From Ottelia alismoides (lineage: Eukaryota; Streptophyta; Magnoliopsida; Alismatales; Hydrocharitaceae), in NCBI GenBank assembly GCA_037367405.1, contig JAZKJV010002332.1, positions 558,001 to 622,000 on the forward strand: DNA of 64,000 nucleotides, given 5' to 3'. The position numbers were made by a program, and so were the translations under genes. Positions 1 through 9,365 of this stretch are shown here, in pieces (positions within the stretch are counted from its first letter, which is position 1; the number at the start of each line of letters is the position of its first letter). The notes below the pieces were generated by a model. The model worked only from the letters and a program-made list of their open reading frames with translations. It had not been told where the DNA came from and searched no databases.

Positions 1-248
1 TATACTTAGGCCCTGTCAGCCTAGGTGTAGAAGAAGATCAAAAATAGGGTGGGTGAGGTTAAGAGGAGATATGGAGGAGTATATACATGGCGGGCATCAG
101 TCCCCTCTCTACTTTGGCTCTGGTCAGCCTAAGTATAGGATAATAGTGAGTGTAAGAACCGATGAGATCTGGAGAGTGTACATAGAATGATGAAGAGACT
201 CAGGTCACTCTCGCCCCTATACTTAAGATCTGGTCATCCTAAGTATAA
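1..248 (-). repeat. Array of three PPT-like stem-loops (element D)
   Basis: Three inverted repeats lie at about 1-31, 102-140 and 214-248, roughly 105 bp apart. On the sense (minus) strand each reads as a TATACTTAGG-like arm, a loop, then a CCTAAGTATAGG-like arm; the G-run lies on the 3' side. The 3' arm resembles the PPT of related elements (AAGTATAGGGG). The first unit is cut by the window edge and the second has a weakened arm (TACTTTGG). The array lies downstream of the ORF, as in element I. Confidence 0.75.
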
Positions 249-347
249 CCATAAAATGAAATGATATGGAGTCAGGGTGAGTGATTCGAATCACTGGGGA
301 GAGAAGGAAAGAAAATATATACAAGGAGGTTTGAGAATATACAAGGA

Positions 348-2690
348 TCAAGAAGGTTTGTGACGAACCTTCTTGCATGAATGAGGAGGTGAGGAATATA
401 CAAGTGTGTCACTGTCGGAATCGTCCTCGGATGAATAGTAGCGAGGTGAAGGGATCGTCCAACACGGATCGACACACGGTTGCTTGCTTAGATAAGGCTT
501 GAGATCAGCTGAACTGAGCTCACTCATATAAATCACCTCAACCGGAACTGACGAGGATTCACCTGGATATTTCTTCCCTGATATGTTGAAGGAGACTTTC
601 TTAGTCAGTTTTCTAGAACCTGAATCATTGAGAGGGAGTGGAGAGCGACGCACCTTGAGGGATTTAGGGAAACTCCTCGAGGAATCATTTTATCGACTTC
701 CTCTTACTAGATAGACAACTAGAGTAGGGAGTAACCGTATTTTTATGTGGAGTCAATTCATGGATGGTTGTCTTCTTTGAAGGTCCGGGATGTGGTGCGG
801 TACTAACCATGGGTTCCTCATCAAACGAGTCACCGTATAGATTATAATATTCGTGAAGGGTCACCGCACGTCTTGAAATGGTCAATACAATCAGCAAAAA
901 TTGTGTCCGACTCAATGACATCTTCTGGTCGTCAGTCCTCCTTAGAAGCTGTCACAGTGGTGGTGCAAGCAGTTGAGGAAGTGGAGGTGTGGAGAGTCTC
1001 TGAACCAGCGCTCGTCCGGACAGTCGGTCTCTCTAGTGTAGCAGAGAGAAGGGACTCATCTATCTCTTTGTGGTAACGACTGTTTGTGGATATGCAGGTC
1101 ACCTTTGAGTAAAGTGTATCAAAGAATGGGTGAGGTTGGAGCACACCCAATGATGAAAAATCGATCTCCCGAGTCTCGTAATCTATAGTCGCCTTAGCTT
1201 AGGCTAAGAATGGCTTCTCAAGAATAATCGGAGACTGAGTAAACTCTCCTCGATGCTTAATGTCAATGATTTTGAAGTCCACCTGGAGTAGAGTACCTTG
1301 GAAAGTAATAATGACTGAAATGGTTCCTCTCGACCGTTTGATAAATTGATCATCCAGCTGAACGATCTCTCTTGACTTTCTTGAGTTTGAATTTATCAAA
1401 CACAGAGGTCGGGAGGATATTTATTGATGAGTCATCATCGATTCTTGCATGGGTAAAGGTAGTGTCTTTGATTTCACATTCAACCCTAGGCAACCGCTTC
1501 ACTTTGCAGCTCTTGGTCTTTCTCCCCATCACCAAGGAGGTGGCCATAGACACTATGTGTATTTCCATCCTTGTTCTCTTATTACCCATCATCTTGGGCA
1601 TCAATTTACTCCTTATAAATCTCTTGAGGTCGGGGAAGTGATCTATGAACTTTATTAAGGAAAGTTTAAAAATCAATTCCTCATCGAGTGCTTCCCTTAG
1701 CACAAGATCCAATTTTTAAAGTCTTTTTCATTTCCCATTTTTATGATTTTTTTCGATTTTTCAATGTTTTTAGTCTTTTTAGGATTTTTTGATGGGAGAA
1801 TGGTCAGATTCTGGATTCGAAGGCAAGGGGTTAGTAGAAGGGGGAGGTAGAATTAACACCAGTTGTACAGAGTGTGTGTGTCTCCTTGTGTTTGATCGAT
1901 CTTTAACATCAAATCCACTTATTTCCTTTTCCACTTTCATACCTAGGCTAGCAGAAACTGAGTGCAATGTGTCGATGACATATCTTACATGGCACCAAAT
2001 GATTCATTCTTCTCAATAAGTCTAGAAATGTCATCCTCCAAAAAATTCTCATGACAAATCATGGGAGAGTTCTACTCAATTGGAGGATACTGCTGAGATG
2101 TTGGGGTCTCATACTCAACATACCTAGACTCTGGCATGTAATGCGGGGTCGAGTATGGAACATCGAAATGGCAATTATTGGTCGGAGCCTCATATGATGG
2201 AGTCAATACAGAGGGGGCTCGTAGATTGAATCCATGAGTCCAATCTTGTGAATGTATAGGCTCTCTGAATGGCTGGTCAATGTAGGCTTGTTTACTAGGA
2301 TGAATCAAGTCAGGAAGATCATTAGGTGCATTCCTCTCCATTTGATATGTTCTATCAACCAAGTAATTCTGCCACTTATCTTTCTCAGCAGTGGCTTGGT
2401 CTTCGTATGGTTCATTGATTCTAGCAAGCTCTCAAGAATAAGGACAATTATCCCAAGATGGAAGTGGATCCAGAGTGTTAGAATATGAAGTAGATGAGAA
2501 ATGCGAAGAAGTGGAGAAGTCAGTCGAAGTTCTTTCTTCATAATCGGGTTGAGGTGGAACCGTTGTTGGGGTAAAGATCTCCCGTGAATGGCGGGGGATA
2601 CATGGAAGAAGGCGAAGGCAAAGATGAACGGTATATGGTTGAGGGGGAATGACCAGAGGTCTCAGGGTATGAGGACCAATATCCAGACAT
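348..2690 (-). pseudogene. Decayed ORF: Pro/Tyr/Ser-rich N-terminus, retropepsin-like domain, acidic tail
   Basis: The chosen start is the ATG at 2690-2688, beginning MSGYWSSYP; the stop is at 348. About the first 50 residues are Ser/Pro/Tyr-rich. A frame change follows near 2530 and a stop near 2430, then an open stretch (2362-2072) containing DQPFREP and YETPTSQQYPP. The retropepsin-like part is at 1712-1199. After it come EYYNLYGDSFDEEP (near 850), an acidic SSEDDSDSD patch, and the end SCKKVRHKPS. The same order is seen in element I, where YNLYED and SCKKVRFLPS occupy the same places. No capsid-type gag domain, zinc knuckle or RT is visible. Frameshifts and stops mean it is not translated as one protein now. 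It could instead be a shortened gag-pro of an Athila-like element. Confidence 0.6.
1199..1712 (-). other. Retropepsin-like domain of element D
   Basis: Two overlapping frames (1712-1350, then 1399-1199) give a continuous resemblance to the Athila/Ty3 aspartic protease. The active-site region reads DDDSSINILP, where the family usually has D-x-G-A-S-I-N-L-L-P. Farther on, VDFKIIDI and SPIILEKPFLA match the usual VDF-V-LD and PIILGRPFLA blocks. The catalytic Asp can be placed, but the following Gly is replaced by Asp and the final Gly-Arg by Glu-Lys, so activity is doubtful. A frameshift near 1395 separates the halves. Confidence 0.7.
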
Positions 2691-3973
2691 CTTGAGGAAG
2701 GAGGGATGAATGTAAGCAGATCAAGGTAGAAAACGTGTAATTACATAGGATAACGGACACGGACAAACACAAAGACAAACGTAAGAGAAAACCCTGAGTT
2801 CACACTCAACAGGTGAAGGACCCAAGCTGGGTCCGATTAATCTGGTTGATTTTTAGTGTGATTTTCTAGCAAATAGCAAGGATTATGTGATAGACTAAAG
2901 GGAAGTCAGCTCAAAGCCGAATGTGTCTCCCCCGTTTAACCTGTCGCCTGAGATACCAATGCCCTTCCTCTCTTCGCTCCTATCACCAGCTGAGAAGTTC
3001 AAGGACCTTCCCCTATCTACCTACCGAAGTAGGCGAAGGCTGACAAGGCTTATAACTTCACCCTGGAGGGTTACAAGCAACATGTCGTGGTGCACCGCTA
3101 TTTCACTCCTATCTACCTATCGAAGCAGGTGGAGGCTACTTGGCGTTGGTCAGTCAAATGCTAAATAGTTCAGCCTGTGATATTTGCTAGGTTTGGGGTA
3201 TATGATATGGAAGGCAGGGATTTTGGCTCTGTCTTAGGGTGTGCACGCAAACTCTGTACCCTCACTCAGCCTGAAATCAAGGTCAGGGTTACTCTCTCGC
3301 AAAAAGAATTTTTGATTTTTTGTTGATTTTTTTGGTCAATTTATTTAGCAGTCTCGATTTTATGTTTGATGACCACTTGATTAGTCCAACACATAAGGCA
3401 CACCGATTGTCGAGTCTCAATTTCCTTTAAAACTCAGTTAGAAAACCAATGGGGAAGGAGTCGAGAAAAGCTGATGCGTGACAAAACGATGATGTATGCC
3501 AAGTTCAGAAGACTTATAGTGATCCTCATGCTCTACATGCGGGATGCAAAACAGAAATGAAATTTTATCTATATGGATGCAAGCGAGAAAAGCCGCTCCT
3601 AGACAAGCAGTTCTATTAGAGAGTGAAGAACAAGTTAGATTTGGCTAAAGTCATGTGGTCTAAGTACTCTTTTAATGGTGAAGTGTGGTCCTAGATATTA
3701 CGAGCACAAACAGTCCTAAGAGAGCACTAAGAGTCGCAAGTGCAGGTCCTATCCTACGTCAAGCAACCACACAACACCCGGAGACTCTTTTTTATTATTA
3801 CTTACACACACGAGAACGCAAATGGGAACCGCTGTAAATGCAAACTTCTCTTTTTTTACAAGTCCTCTCAAAAATTACTCAGTTCAAATTGATGCAGGTC
3901 TTCAGCTTTCTTGGTGAATCGCATTCGATGCCCCATGTTCCTTGCACAAAAATAAATGATGGTCAAAGAGAGG
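2691..3973 (-). other. Leader (5' untranslated region) of element D
   Basis: This non-coding stretch lies between the ORF start and the insertion point of A; the remaining leader is at 12291-12411 beyond A. It resembles the leaders of F (about 19.4-20.6 kb) and E (about 25.3-26.3 kb), for example a TTTAGCAGTC block near 3345 matching one near 25360, and a GATGCATGA/GATGCGTGA block near 3473 and 25483. It holds a 30-bp module repeated imperfectly at 3012-3041 and 3108-3137. Confidence 0.6.
3020..3033 (-). other. C(UUCG)G tetraloop hairpin in leader of D
   Basis: On the sense strand this reads CCTAC-TTCG-GTAGG, a perfect 5-bp stem closed by the very stable C(UUCG)G loop. A second, broken copy is at about 3116-3129, within the repeated 30-bp module. 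Its place in the leader would fit a packaging or dimerisation hairpin, but that is inference. Confidence 0.45.
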
Positions 3974-3978
3974 ACGAC
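3974..3978. repeat. Target-site duplication (left) of element A
   Basis: ACGAC directly precedes the LTR start TGATGAACG at 3979. The same five bases follow the other LTR at 12286-12290. Confidence 0.9.
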
Positions 3979-5806
3979 TGATGAACGTCAAATTCACCTC
4001 TATAATAATGTGGAATTATGTTGTAGTACAGGAGGCGAATTCGGTTCAGCAAAAACCACTGACTTTGAATGCTGTGGAATATTTATGCTTGGCAAGTCTA
4101 CCAAGGTCGAACACAGGGACACGTCTGCCTAATCTGAGTGTTGAATTTCGATTCATGAAGGCATAATATCAATTAATTTCAGTTTCAGGTCCATATGCAA
4201 ATTATGATGCACTACAAAGCGATGCTAGGATGTATGCATTTTTTATTTTGTTTTTATGCAAGTTAAAGAGATACATGAGCAAATATGCATAAGAAATAAT
4301 GCACAGATTTAAACACTATAATTATACCCTGAAAATGATGAGCAACACAATATAAAATGAAGTCAGTGTCAATTTAATCAGAATAATAAAGTGGAGGTCC
4401 AATCAAAGCAAAACAAGGAGAGCAGGGTCTCAATTTCCACATAAAAATTCACTTTAATTAAAACAGGAGCAAATGAGATAAATAAGTATGCTAAAATGTA
4501 GAGGACAAAATAAGGATCAAAACGACACTAAAATCATGCAATTTGGACCTACGATGCTCAAGTTATGCTAAAAACAGTGCAAGGGCATAATTTTAATAAA
4601 AATGCAAGAAAAATAAAGGAAAAATATTGCATTTAGGTCCCTGGAAGGACCTAAATGCAATTATGAAAAAACGCCTGGGCCCAGTTGAAATTTCACCATT
4701 TGCGCGCAGGGGCATAGTTGTAATTTAAGAAAACTTCGAGGGCCTCCCTGTAAAATACCCAAGCACACACATGAGGCACGTGCCTGGGGACCAAAGTGTA
4801 AATATAAGTTCTTCCGGGGTCTTCCAAGCAAATTACCCAGGCCCCACATGCGGTGCACGTGAGGGCCAAGGCTCAAGAGCATGTCTCAACCTCGGGCCAC
4901 GTGGCGATGTCAGGAGGCTTGGGTCAATGTTCGGTTGGACCCGAGCCTATAGCTTTGGCTAAAGGTTCGGCACTCCATGTGGCATCATCCTGGCCATCCG
5001 ATCCAGATGATCGGACAGCGCCTGTACTATCTTCTCCGCCGCGAGCCACCGGAGGAGACTGTGCTCCGGCGAACCCCTGTGGACTCCTCCGAGCTCTGCG
5101 AGGTCCCCTGATTATCGGAGAAGCAAGATGGGGACCTCGCGAAGAAGCTGGTGCTGCGGCGATGCTCCGGAGCTGGTTGGCGTGGGCAGTCGGTGGAGCT
5201 TCGTCGGAGGATCGAAGCTTGAAGAAGCTCCGACGCGAACTTCGGCCATTGAGGGTTCCTGCACTTATTAGTCAAGGCTGAAGCTCGTACGAGTGACGTG
5301 CGAAGTGAGTGAGCGAGATGGGAGCCAACGAGGTGGAGAATGTGGTGGCTCAGGTGAATCCTCCGCCGTGACGGTGAAGGAGTGGGGTCGAGGCGCGAGG
5401 GGGTTCTGGAGGAAGGAGGAGATGGGGCGAAGATGAGGGTGGTCTGGCGGAGCTCATCGGATGGTTAAGCGGTGGTGGGGGTCATCGGGTATGGTGAGAT
5501 AATTGCGAGAAGTGAAGGGAAAATAAGGGTTGGGGTACGAGATCTGAAGGTGACTGTGGTGGAGGAAGTGGCTTGGGCTGAGCGCCTTGGAGGCGCTCGG
5601 GTCGTCGCCCGGCGAGGACAGCCGGTTCCTCGGAGCTCGGCGATGCCAGGCGGCTCGTGACATGGTCATGAAGACCATGGATCGCACCTGGGGTGTCCGG
5701 CCATTGTCGCCTTGACGAAACCGCCCTCCGCTGTCACCGGAGGGCGGAGGAAGCTAGGGCGGCACCCCGTAGATGGTGGATCAAGGCGAACTAAGGCGGA
5801 GGGGGA

Positions 5807-5814
5807 TGTTTATA
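5807..5814 (-). promoter_or_regulatory. TATA-like box in 3' LTR of element A
   Basis: TATAAACA on the minus strand lies at the upstream edge of the GC-rich block. The same box is at 11193-11200 in the other LTR. Confidence 0.45.
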
Positions 5815-6401
5815 GGTGGAGAGGCTCAAGCGTTTACGTGGTGGAGGGGAGGTTTCGACGAGGATTTTAATGGCAAGGGAATAGCGGGGGTGAGTAATGG
5901 AGGTAACGCGAGGATGGTGGAAGGTCAGGGTTCATGGGGGTGGCGTTGTGGAGCGACGAGGGTGAGTGTGGTGCCTTCCAAAATAGGAAGGGGGTGGTGG
6001 GGCGGTGAGGCGTAACGCCTGGGAAGAGGGGCAGCTGGAGGAGGACGATGCGTCGGAGCCGTTGGATCTTGTGATCCAACGACTGGAATCGAGTTGTGGC
6101 TTGAGAGCTCAGATCAAACCTAAGATCTGATCGGGCGGTGGAGAGTTGGGTGCTAACGAGCGGCTAGGATGAGAAGCGGGGGTCTATCCAATGGTGGGAG
6201 GCAAAGGGGCGACGTAGAGGGCGGAGATACGTAGGATGAGTGCGTGATCGTGTGGCTGTGGATGAGGCGGAATGTAGCGTTGGAGATCTGATCTGAGATC
6301 AGATCGGGCGGCTGAGGGATGATGCGTGATGAACGGTGAGGATGGAGGCGGGGATGGCGTAATCTAACGGCCCAGGAGAGGGCCGGGTGGCGAGAGATGA
6401 A

Positions 6402-6438
6402 GCGGCCACGTGGGCGGCCCAGAGGGCGCCACGTGGCC
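6402..6438 (-). promoter_or_regulatory. Paired G-box inverted repeat in U3 (A, 3' LTR)
   Basis: Two CCACGTGG cores face each other across a GGCCCAGAGGGC-like spacer, forming an inverted repeat. CACGTG is the G-box bound by plant bZIP/bHLH factors. Matching modules occur at 11788-11826, 15061-15099, 39693-39730, 51182-51221 and 57261-57302, always at the same place in the LTR. Confidence 0.5.
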
Positions 6439-6515
6439 CAATCAGAATAATTTAAAAATTAAAACAAAGAAAATTAGAAAAGAAATAGTTAGAGGTCGAA
6501 TTTGGAACAAGTCAA

Positions 6516-6560
6516 AACATGAAAGTTGCTCGTCTCGATGAGATCTACAACTTTCATGTT
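6516..6560 (-). repeat. ACATGAAAG quasi-palindrome in U3 (A, 3' LTR)
   Basis: AACATGAAAGTTG at one side and CAACTTTCATGTT at the other form 13-bp inverted arms around a GATC-rich centre. Copies are at 11902-11946 (A), 51071-51115 and 57159-57203 (B), 39781-39825 (H), and a worn one at about 15185-15228 (D). Confidence 0.65.
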
Positions 6561-6898
6561 GGTCAAAAAGCCAAAAGAGGTCATCTGTACAAAAAGTATT
6601 TTTGGGGGTATTTTTAAGGGGATAAAAACACCAAGTTTGAGGTTTTGATTTGTTTGTATTTTTTTATCTTTTTAAGGGTCAGTGATCTATAGACAAGTTA
6701 TCTACCTAATTTTTAGGGGTTTTTGAGTGATAAAATAATTACAAGAAAAATAAGGGAAATTAAATACAATAATTTAAAGGTTAATTATACACAATATAGT
6801 ACAAGATAAACTCAAAGAATTAATGGTGATTTTATTGGATTAATTAAGACAGGGGTTTTAATAAGTGACTTTTAGCATGATGAATACGAGATTCATCA

Positions 6899-6912
6899 TA
6901 CCCCTATACTTA
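6899..6912 (-). other. Polypurine tract of element A
   Basis: On the minus strand AAGTATAGGGGTA directly precedes the LTR start TGATGAATC. It matches PPTs at 36634, 40158, 50547 and 56929. This is the expected site of plus-strand DNA priming. Confidence 0.85.
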
Positions 6913-8728
6913 AACCATGCTCGTCCTCGAACATCTAAAGAATGAAGGAGTAGGATTAATTCCTGACAGTGCGCGTGAAAACTTACAAGGCTTGATCTTT
7001 CGAAGACCCTTGTCCTTAGTGATCCTAAAATTCCAGGTTTATCCAAGCCTTAGTCAAAAGGAATCCAACTTCTCTGATTATCAGACTCTCTTTTTGTACA
7101 TATAATATAAGGATATGACATTTAGTGTACTGCATTTCATGAGAGCCGAGTCGATGCATCACTCAAAGTTCCAGTCCCAAAGACTCTCCTCTGGACCTAA
7201 TCCTTAATACTAGGGAATAAGTCTATTCTTGCTTCAGTCAACCGTCTCTATAGTTTGTCAGACTTGAAAGTGTAGATGGACGGCCAGATGATAAGGGACA
7301 TGGGATTGTGTCTATTTTTCTCACCCTCACATTGGAACAAGGGGCCTCTCGTGCGCCTTTTACTCAACACATGTAAATTATTATTTTGTTGATCAATGTG
7401 TCCGTCAAGAGAGTTGGAGTCGTCTACACTTGTTTTTCTGGGAATACACCGGGGTGTGTCTTTTCTGAGTATCTAAGATACCTTCGACACCCAGACTTGT
7501 ATCGCTTATGATGCAGGGCCCTTTTTGTGGTGTCAGCCCGACTCCTTGCTCCTATTTAGCGCTTGGTCCAAGTGGACGCTTTGAAAATGTTTGGGAGCGC
7601 TCGCCATAGGTGGAAGCTCATTTGGAATTTGACTTTGGATTTAGAGCTTTTCTTTGACATTTCATTTCTTTTGTTGGCTAGCTCCACTGCTTTTACCAAG
7701 AGATTGGTGCACACTGATCAACAAGTTCCTTTAAATTTCATCACACCCTGGCACATTTAGGTAAATATCCAAGAGATAGCATATGAATCTTGTTCACATA
7801 CTGGCTAGGGTTTTTGCTGACACTCAGGTTTTCTGAAGCCTTCATTAACTTTTTCCCATCCTCGAATATCATAAGATCGGGTCTAAACTTAAATCTACGG
7901 TCCTAGTTCCTCAAGTGATATCTCATCTCAGCTCACCAATCATGCAGTTGTGGAAGTGATTGTGCTGATCATATTTTCTTGAAAGTAGAGATGAAGAGTG
8001 CAATATAGCACTCAAATCTTTCAAACTAGAGGAGTGTAGATATTTAAGTCATGAAAACCCTAATGACTAAGGCATGTTAACTCAGACTCTCAAGATCCCA
8101 GAGATCTAGTGTCCTCAAAATCCACAAGCCTTGCGTGAGTGTGAATGTGTCAGGAATACACCAACTCCTTGGGTTAGTGAATTTTGTGTGATTTTTATCT
8201 TTTGCAATTTTTATGGGTTTTAATTTTTTAATTTTTTTTATTTCCTCAGAGAGACAATGGCTGGCCCGGGCTCAAATAAAAGTATACACTTTCAGCCAGT
8301 ATGGGTGTAAGTACGGGCCGAGGCCCGTGTTACTTGAGGACGGGGCCTTATGCGATGTCCTCTAAACCACCCACTCTGCTAAGGGAGACCGAGGTTCCCT
8401 CACTGAAAATGCCTACTAAACCTAGTAGTCAGAGTCAACCTCACAAGAAAGATTTTTAGTTTTTTTAATACAGGAATATTTACAAAAATTAATCCCTCAA
8501 ATTTTAATTTTTATAGGTTTTTACTCAGTTCACTAGCTTACCAAAACCCAACCCAAAAAGTAAAAGTTTAAAAAGTTCTAAAAACATGAGCTCAGTCTAA
8601 AGTAATATACAATAATATATGGTATATTCCCCTATACTTAAAATTTGCTATGTCCTCATCGCACAAGTGCCATGAAGCCAAGGCTCGGTTCAAGTACAGG
8701 GTGATACAACGGAACTGAGGAGGAGGGT
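6913..8728 (-). other. Conserved non-coding 3' block of element A (type 1)
   Basis: About 1.8 kb without a convincing ORF, but recognisably similar to 40173-42176 (H) and, inverted, to 55025-56928 (B). Shared landmarks include CTCGTCCTCGA next to the PPT, a GGGAATAAG stretch near 7215, CACACTGATCAACAA near 7707, and a TATGTCCTCAT block near 8650. It may be cis-acting sequence or the remnant of a lost 3' gene. Confidence 0.6.
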
Positions 8729-8833
8729 CCCCCTATACTTAGGCCAAAATTGGCCTAAGTACAAGAAGACGGGACAAGGGATGGAAGAGCAGGCAGGTCC
8801 CCCCTATACTTAGGCTACAAATAGCCTAAGTAA
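8729..8833 (-). repeat. Two PPT-like stem-loops (element A)
   Basis: The first has perfect 12-bp arms (8736-8747 and 8750-8761, inner bases CCAA/TTGG). The second has perfect 11-bp arms (8807-8817 and 8822-8832, inner bases CTA/TAG). Both have a C-run on the plus strand left of the stem, so the sense-strand 3' arm continues into a G-run like the PPT. Confidence 0.85.
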
Positions 8834-8900
8834 GGTCTGCGTTAGGGGGGGTTCTATGATACAAGGGTGAGGGGGAGGGGGTTCGTGAAAAATAGATACA

Positions 8901-8935
8901 CAGAGAGAGAGAGAGAGAGATAGAGAGAGAGAGAC
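8901..8935. repeat. (GA)n microsatellite
   Basis: A nearly pure GA run with one TA interruption, beside a G-rich tract. It lies just upstream (sense) of the hairpins of element A. A minus-strand ORF over it is low-complexity and not a gene. Confidence 0.9.
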
Positions 8936-9345
8936 TGAAATATACAGGGGGAGGGTGGGGGTGAGTATGTGCATGTGCAGTGTAGGTGTGTGTGTATGTG
9001 AGGGGGGGATGTTTTTTTTGTGTACAATATGCAAGACTGAAAATAAATATGCAGATGCAAGTTATCTATTTTTTTTACAAAATGCAACGCAATTTTGACT
9101 GCTAAAATCTCCCAAATCCTTCATAGGTTCTTTTGCGGTCTCTTCAGCGGAAGTTCTTGACTTCACGCCTCCACGAGGATCAAGCGTCCTCGATCACCAT
9201 GGGCCCTGCCAGAAAAGATAGACGTTAGAAAACCTGGAGACAATAAATCAGCAAATGATATGCAAAGAAATGATGCATGAAATGAAGACCTGAAAATTTT
9301 TGAAATAAATAAAAAAATCAAATCCAAAAATTAAGCAAAGCCGTA

Positions 9346-9363
9346 TCCCCAGCAACGACGCCA
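9346..9363 (-). other. Primer-binding site of element A
   Basis: The minus strand reads TGGCGTCGTTGCTGGGG two bases after the LTR end. It differs at two positions from the complement of the 3' end of plant tRNA-Asp (TGGCGCCGTTGCCGGGG). Confidence 0.9.
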
Positions 9364-9365
9364 TT

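Larger units (their letters stand above)
3979..6898 (-). repeat. 3' LTR of element A
   Basis: On the sense strand it starts TGATGAATCTCG and ends GACGTTCATCA, so the LTR ends are 7-bp inverted copies (TGATGAA/TTCATCA). It contains an AT-rich start, a quasi-palindrome (6516-6560), a paired G-box inverted repeat (6402-6438), a GC-rich block (about 4.66-6.45 kb) with a TATA-like TATAAACA (5807-5814), and an AT-rich end. Open frames in the GC-rich block are not kept between the two LTRs. Confidence 0.95.

Noticed and set aside
8854..9087. Minus-strand frame with a long Ser-Leu run
   Set aside because: It is the translation of the (GA)n microsatellite.
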